Below are positions 20,875 to 21,745 of a stretch of 21,745 nt of DNA, piece by piece; the stretch's first letter is position 1, and each line of letters starts with the position of its first letter. The stretch is from positions 1 to 21,745 of the forward strand of contig JACPRG010000059.1 in assembly GCA_016190025.1 (NCBI GenBank), given 5' to 3'. The DNA comes from Candidatus Tectimicrobiota bacterium. Lineage in GTDB: Bacteria; UBA8248; JACPRG01. The notes under the pieces were generated by a model, which worked only from the letters and a program-made list of their open reading frames with translations, ran no database searches and was not told the DNA's origin. Made by a program: the position numbers and the translations under genes.

Positions 20875-21745
20875 ATGAACGCATCCCTGGAAGACCGGGG
20901 GGCGGGATTGCGCGCCGCCGTGGAGGACAACCTTGCGCTGTTCTGGCGGGAGCTGCGGCGGAGGGGATGCGAGCGCGGCGACGTTCTCCGTTCCCTCCGG
21001 CGAAACGATCGCTCCCTCCGTACCCTCGCCCCGCGCCGCCTGGAGGAGATCGAGGCCCTGGCCCGCGGGGCCGAGGTCCCCTTCGAAGACTTGCTCGCCT
21101 TCAACCTCTGCGAGGACTCGGTGTTCCAAGACGGCTGCACCGTCCTCATGGCCCTGGGGAAGACCTCGGCGTCCGGCAACCCCATCTTCCTCAAGAACAG
21201 CGACAAGGTGGGGGGCAAAAGCCTGACCGGGCCCAACTTCCACCTCAACAAAGAGATCAACGTCGTCCTGGACTGCCGGTCGGAGTCGGGACACCGCATC
21301 CTGGGCGTCGCCGCGGCCGGCTCGACCGGCCTCAAGATGGGGATGAGCGACGCAGGATTGGCGACGGGCGCCAACATCGGGCGGACCCTCGAGCTCAAGG
21401 AAAAGAAGGTGGACCTGACGACCCTGCGCGCCCTGGACCGGGGTCAGCTCATGCGCGACGGACTCGAGTTCGAGGACGCCGCCTCCGCAGCCGGCGCCAT
21501 CCTGGCGAAGCTCGTCCAGAGCCCCATGGGCACGCCGGGCAACATCGAGTTCCTGGACAAGGGCGAGTGCTACATCATCGAAGGCTCGTACACGCAGCTC
21601 GCCATCGAGATCGTCCGGGGAGACCGCGTCGCCGCCCGGGCGAACCACTTCATCCTCCTGCGCGGCCTGAACGACCCCGGCGACGTCGCCGGCCACAAGA
21701 GATACGCCCGCTGCCTGGAGCTCCTGAGCGCCCACTCCGGAAAGA
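20875..21745 (+). CDS. C45-family autoproteolytic acyltransferase/hydrolase (Ntn fold), partial
   Basis: 290 codons to the window edge, with the C-terminus missing. Members, such as the fungal isopenicillin-N acyltransferase and bacterial homologs, cleave themselves before a conserved cysteine that becomes the N-terminal nucleophile. They then hydrolyse or transfer acyl groups on amides. The Gly87-Cys88 dyad in DGCTVLMALGKTSASGNP, the SDAGLATGANIG region and the ANHF motif (256-259) are the family landmarks. The N-terminal about 87 residues form the expected helical propeptide (ALARGAEVPFEDLLAFNLCE). The ATG at 20875 was preferred over 20857 because AGGGGG lies eight bases upstream. No signal peptide is seen. 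Substrate unknown. Confidence 0.87.
   Translation, partial: MNASLEDRGAGLRAAVEDNLALFWRELRRRGCERGDVLRSLRRNDRSLRTLAPRRLEEIEALARGAEVPFEDLLAFNLCEDSVFQDGCTVLMALGKTSASGNPIFLKNSDKVGGKSLTGPNFHLNKEINVVLDCRSESGHRILGVAAAGSTGLKMGMSDAGLATGANIGRTLELKEKKVDLTTLRALDRGQLMRDGLEFEDAASAAGAILAKLVQSPMGTPGNIEFLDKGECYIIEGSYTQLAIEIVRGDRVAARANHFILLRGLNDPGDVAGHKRYARCLELLSAHSGK

Overview
The window is GC-rich (roughly two thirds G+C by eye), densely coded bacterial DNA, with ATGA gene overlaps and some TTG and GTG starts. The gene mix is an HyuA/HyuB pair, a molybdenum hydroxylase of the xanthine dehydrogenase family, a PaaK-type CoA ligase, an NMT1-type binding protein and YajQ. It suits an uncultured soil or sediment bacterium with broad organic-acid, amide or aromatic catabolism (for example Rokubacteria/Methylomirabilota, Tectomicrobia or a deltaproteobacterial lineage). 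I cannot fix the phylum from sequence alone. No rRNA, intact tRNA, CRISPR array or transposase was seen.

Layout. (1) 1-4619, minus strand: a partial ubiE/menG methyltransferase at the left edge, preceded by a translationally coupled hyuA-hyuB pair with a recognisable promoter. (2) 4640-6652, minus strand: two tandem paralogous EamA/DMT exporters behind a TTGACA-17-GACAAT promoter. (3) 6798-9230, plus strand: a large MscS-family mechanosensitive channel, divergent from the exporters. (4) 9383-15775, plus strand: a probable five-gene operon of molybdenum hydroxylase large, FAD and [2Fe-2S] subunits, an acyl-CoA (phenylacetate-type) ligase, and a zinc-type MDR dehydrogenase. Its leader carries a 26-bp near-palindrome just before the first ribosome binding site. 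(5) 15831-16897, plus strand: a small unknown protein and an ICMT/PEMT-like membrane methyltransferase, in DNA that looks less GC-rich. (6) 17162-18169, minus strand: an orphan NMT1/SsuA-type substrate-binding protein, convergent with the previous gene. The convergent gap is full of inverted repeats. (7) 18484-20745: a yajQ-thrC pair (minus strand) flanked by two copies, in opposite orientation, of a segmented intergenic repeat. (8) 20800-21745, plus strand: the 5' part of a C45-family Ntn-hydrolase gene with two tandem short palindromes in its leader.

How the genes may work together (inference). A Mo-hydroxylase adds oxygen from water to an aromatic or N-heterocyclic ring, the CoA ligase activates a carboxylate, and the MDR enzyme performs a redox step. 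HyuAB is an ATP-dependent cyclic amide hydrolase/carboxylase-type enzyme. The mixture is consistent with catabolism of a ring compound, but no substrate can be assigned. The most distinctive non-coding observations are the outward-facing repeat pair around yajQ-thrC, the associated 15-bp palindrome family, and the hydroxylase-operon leader hairpin.
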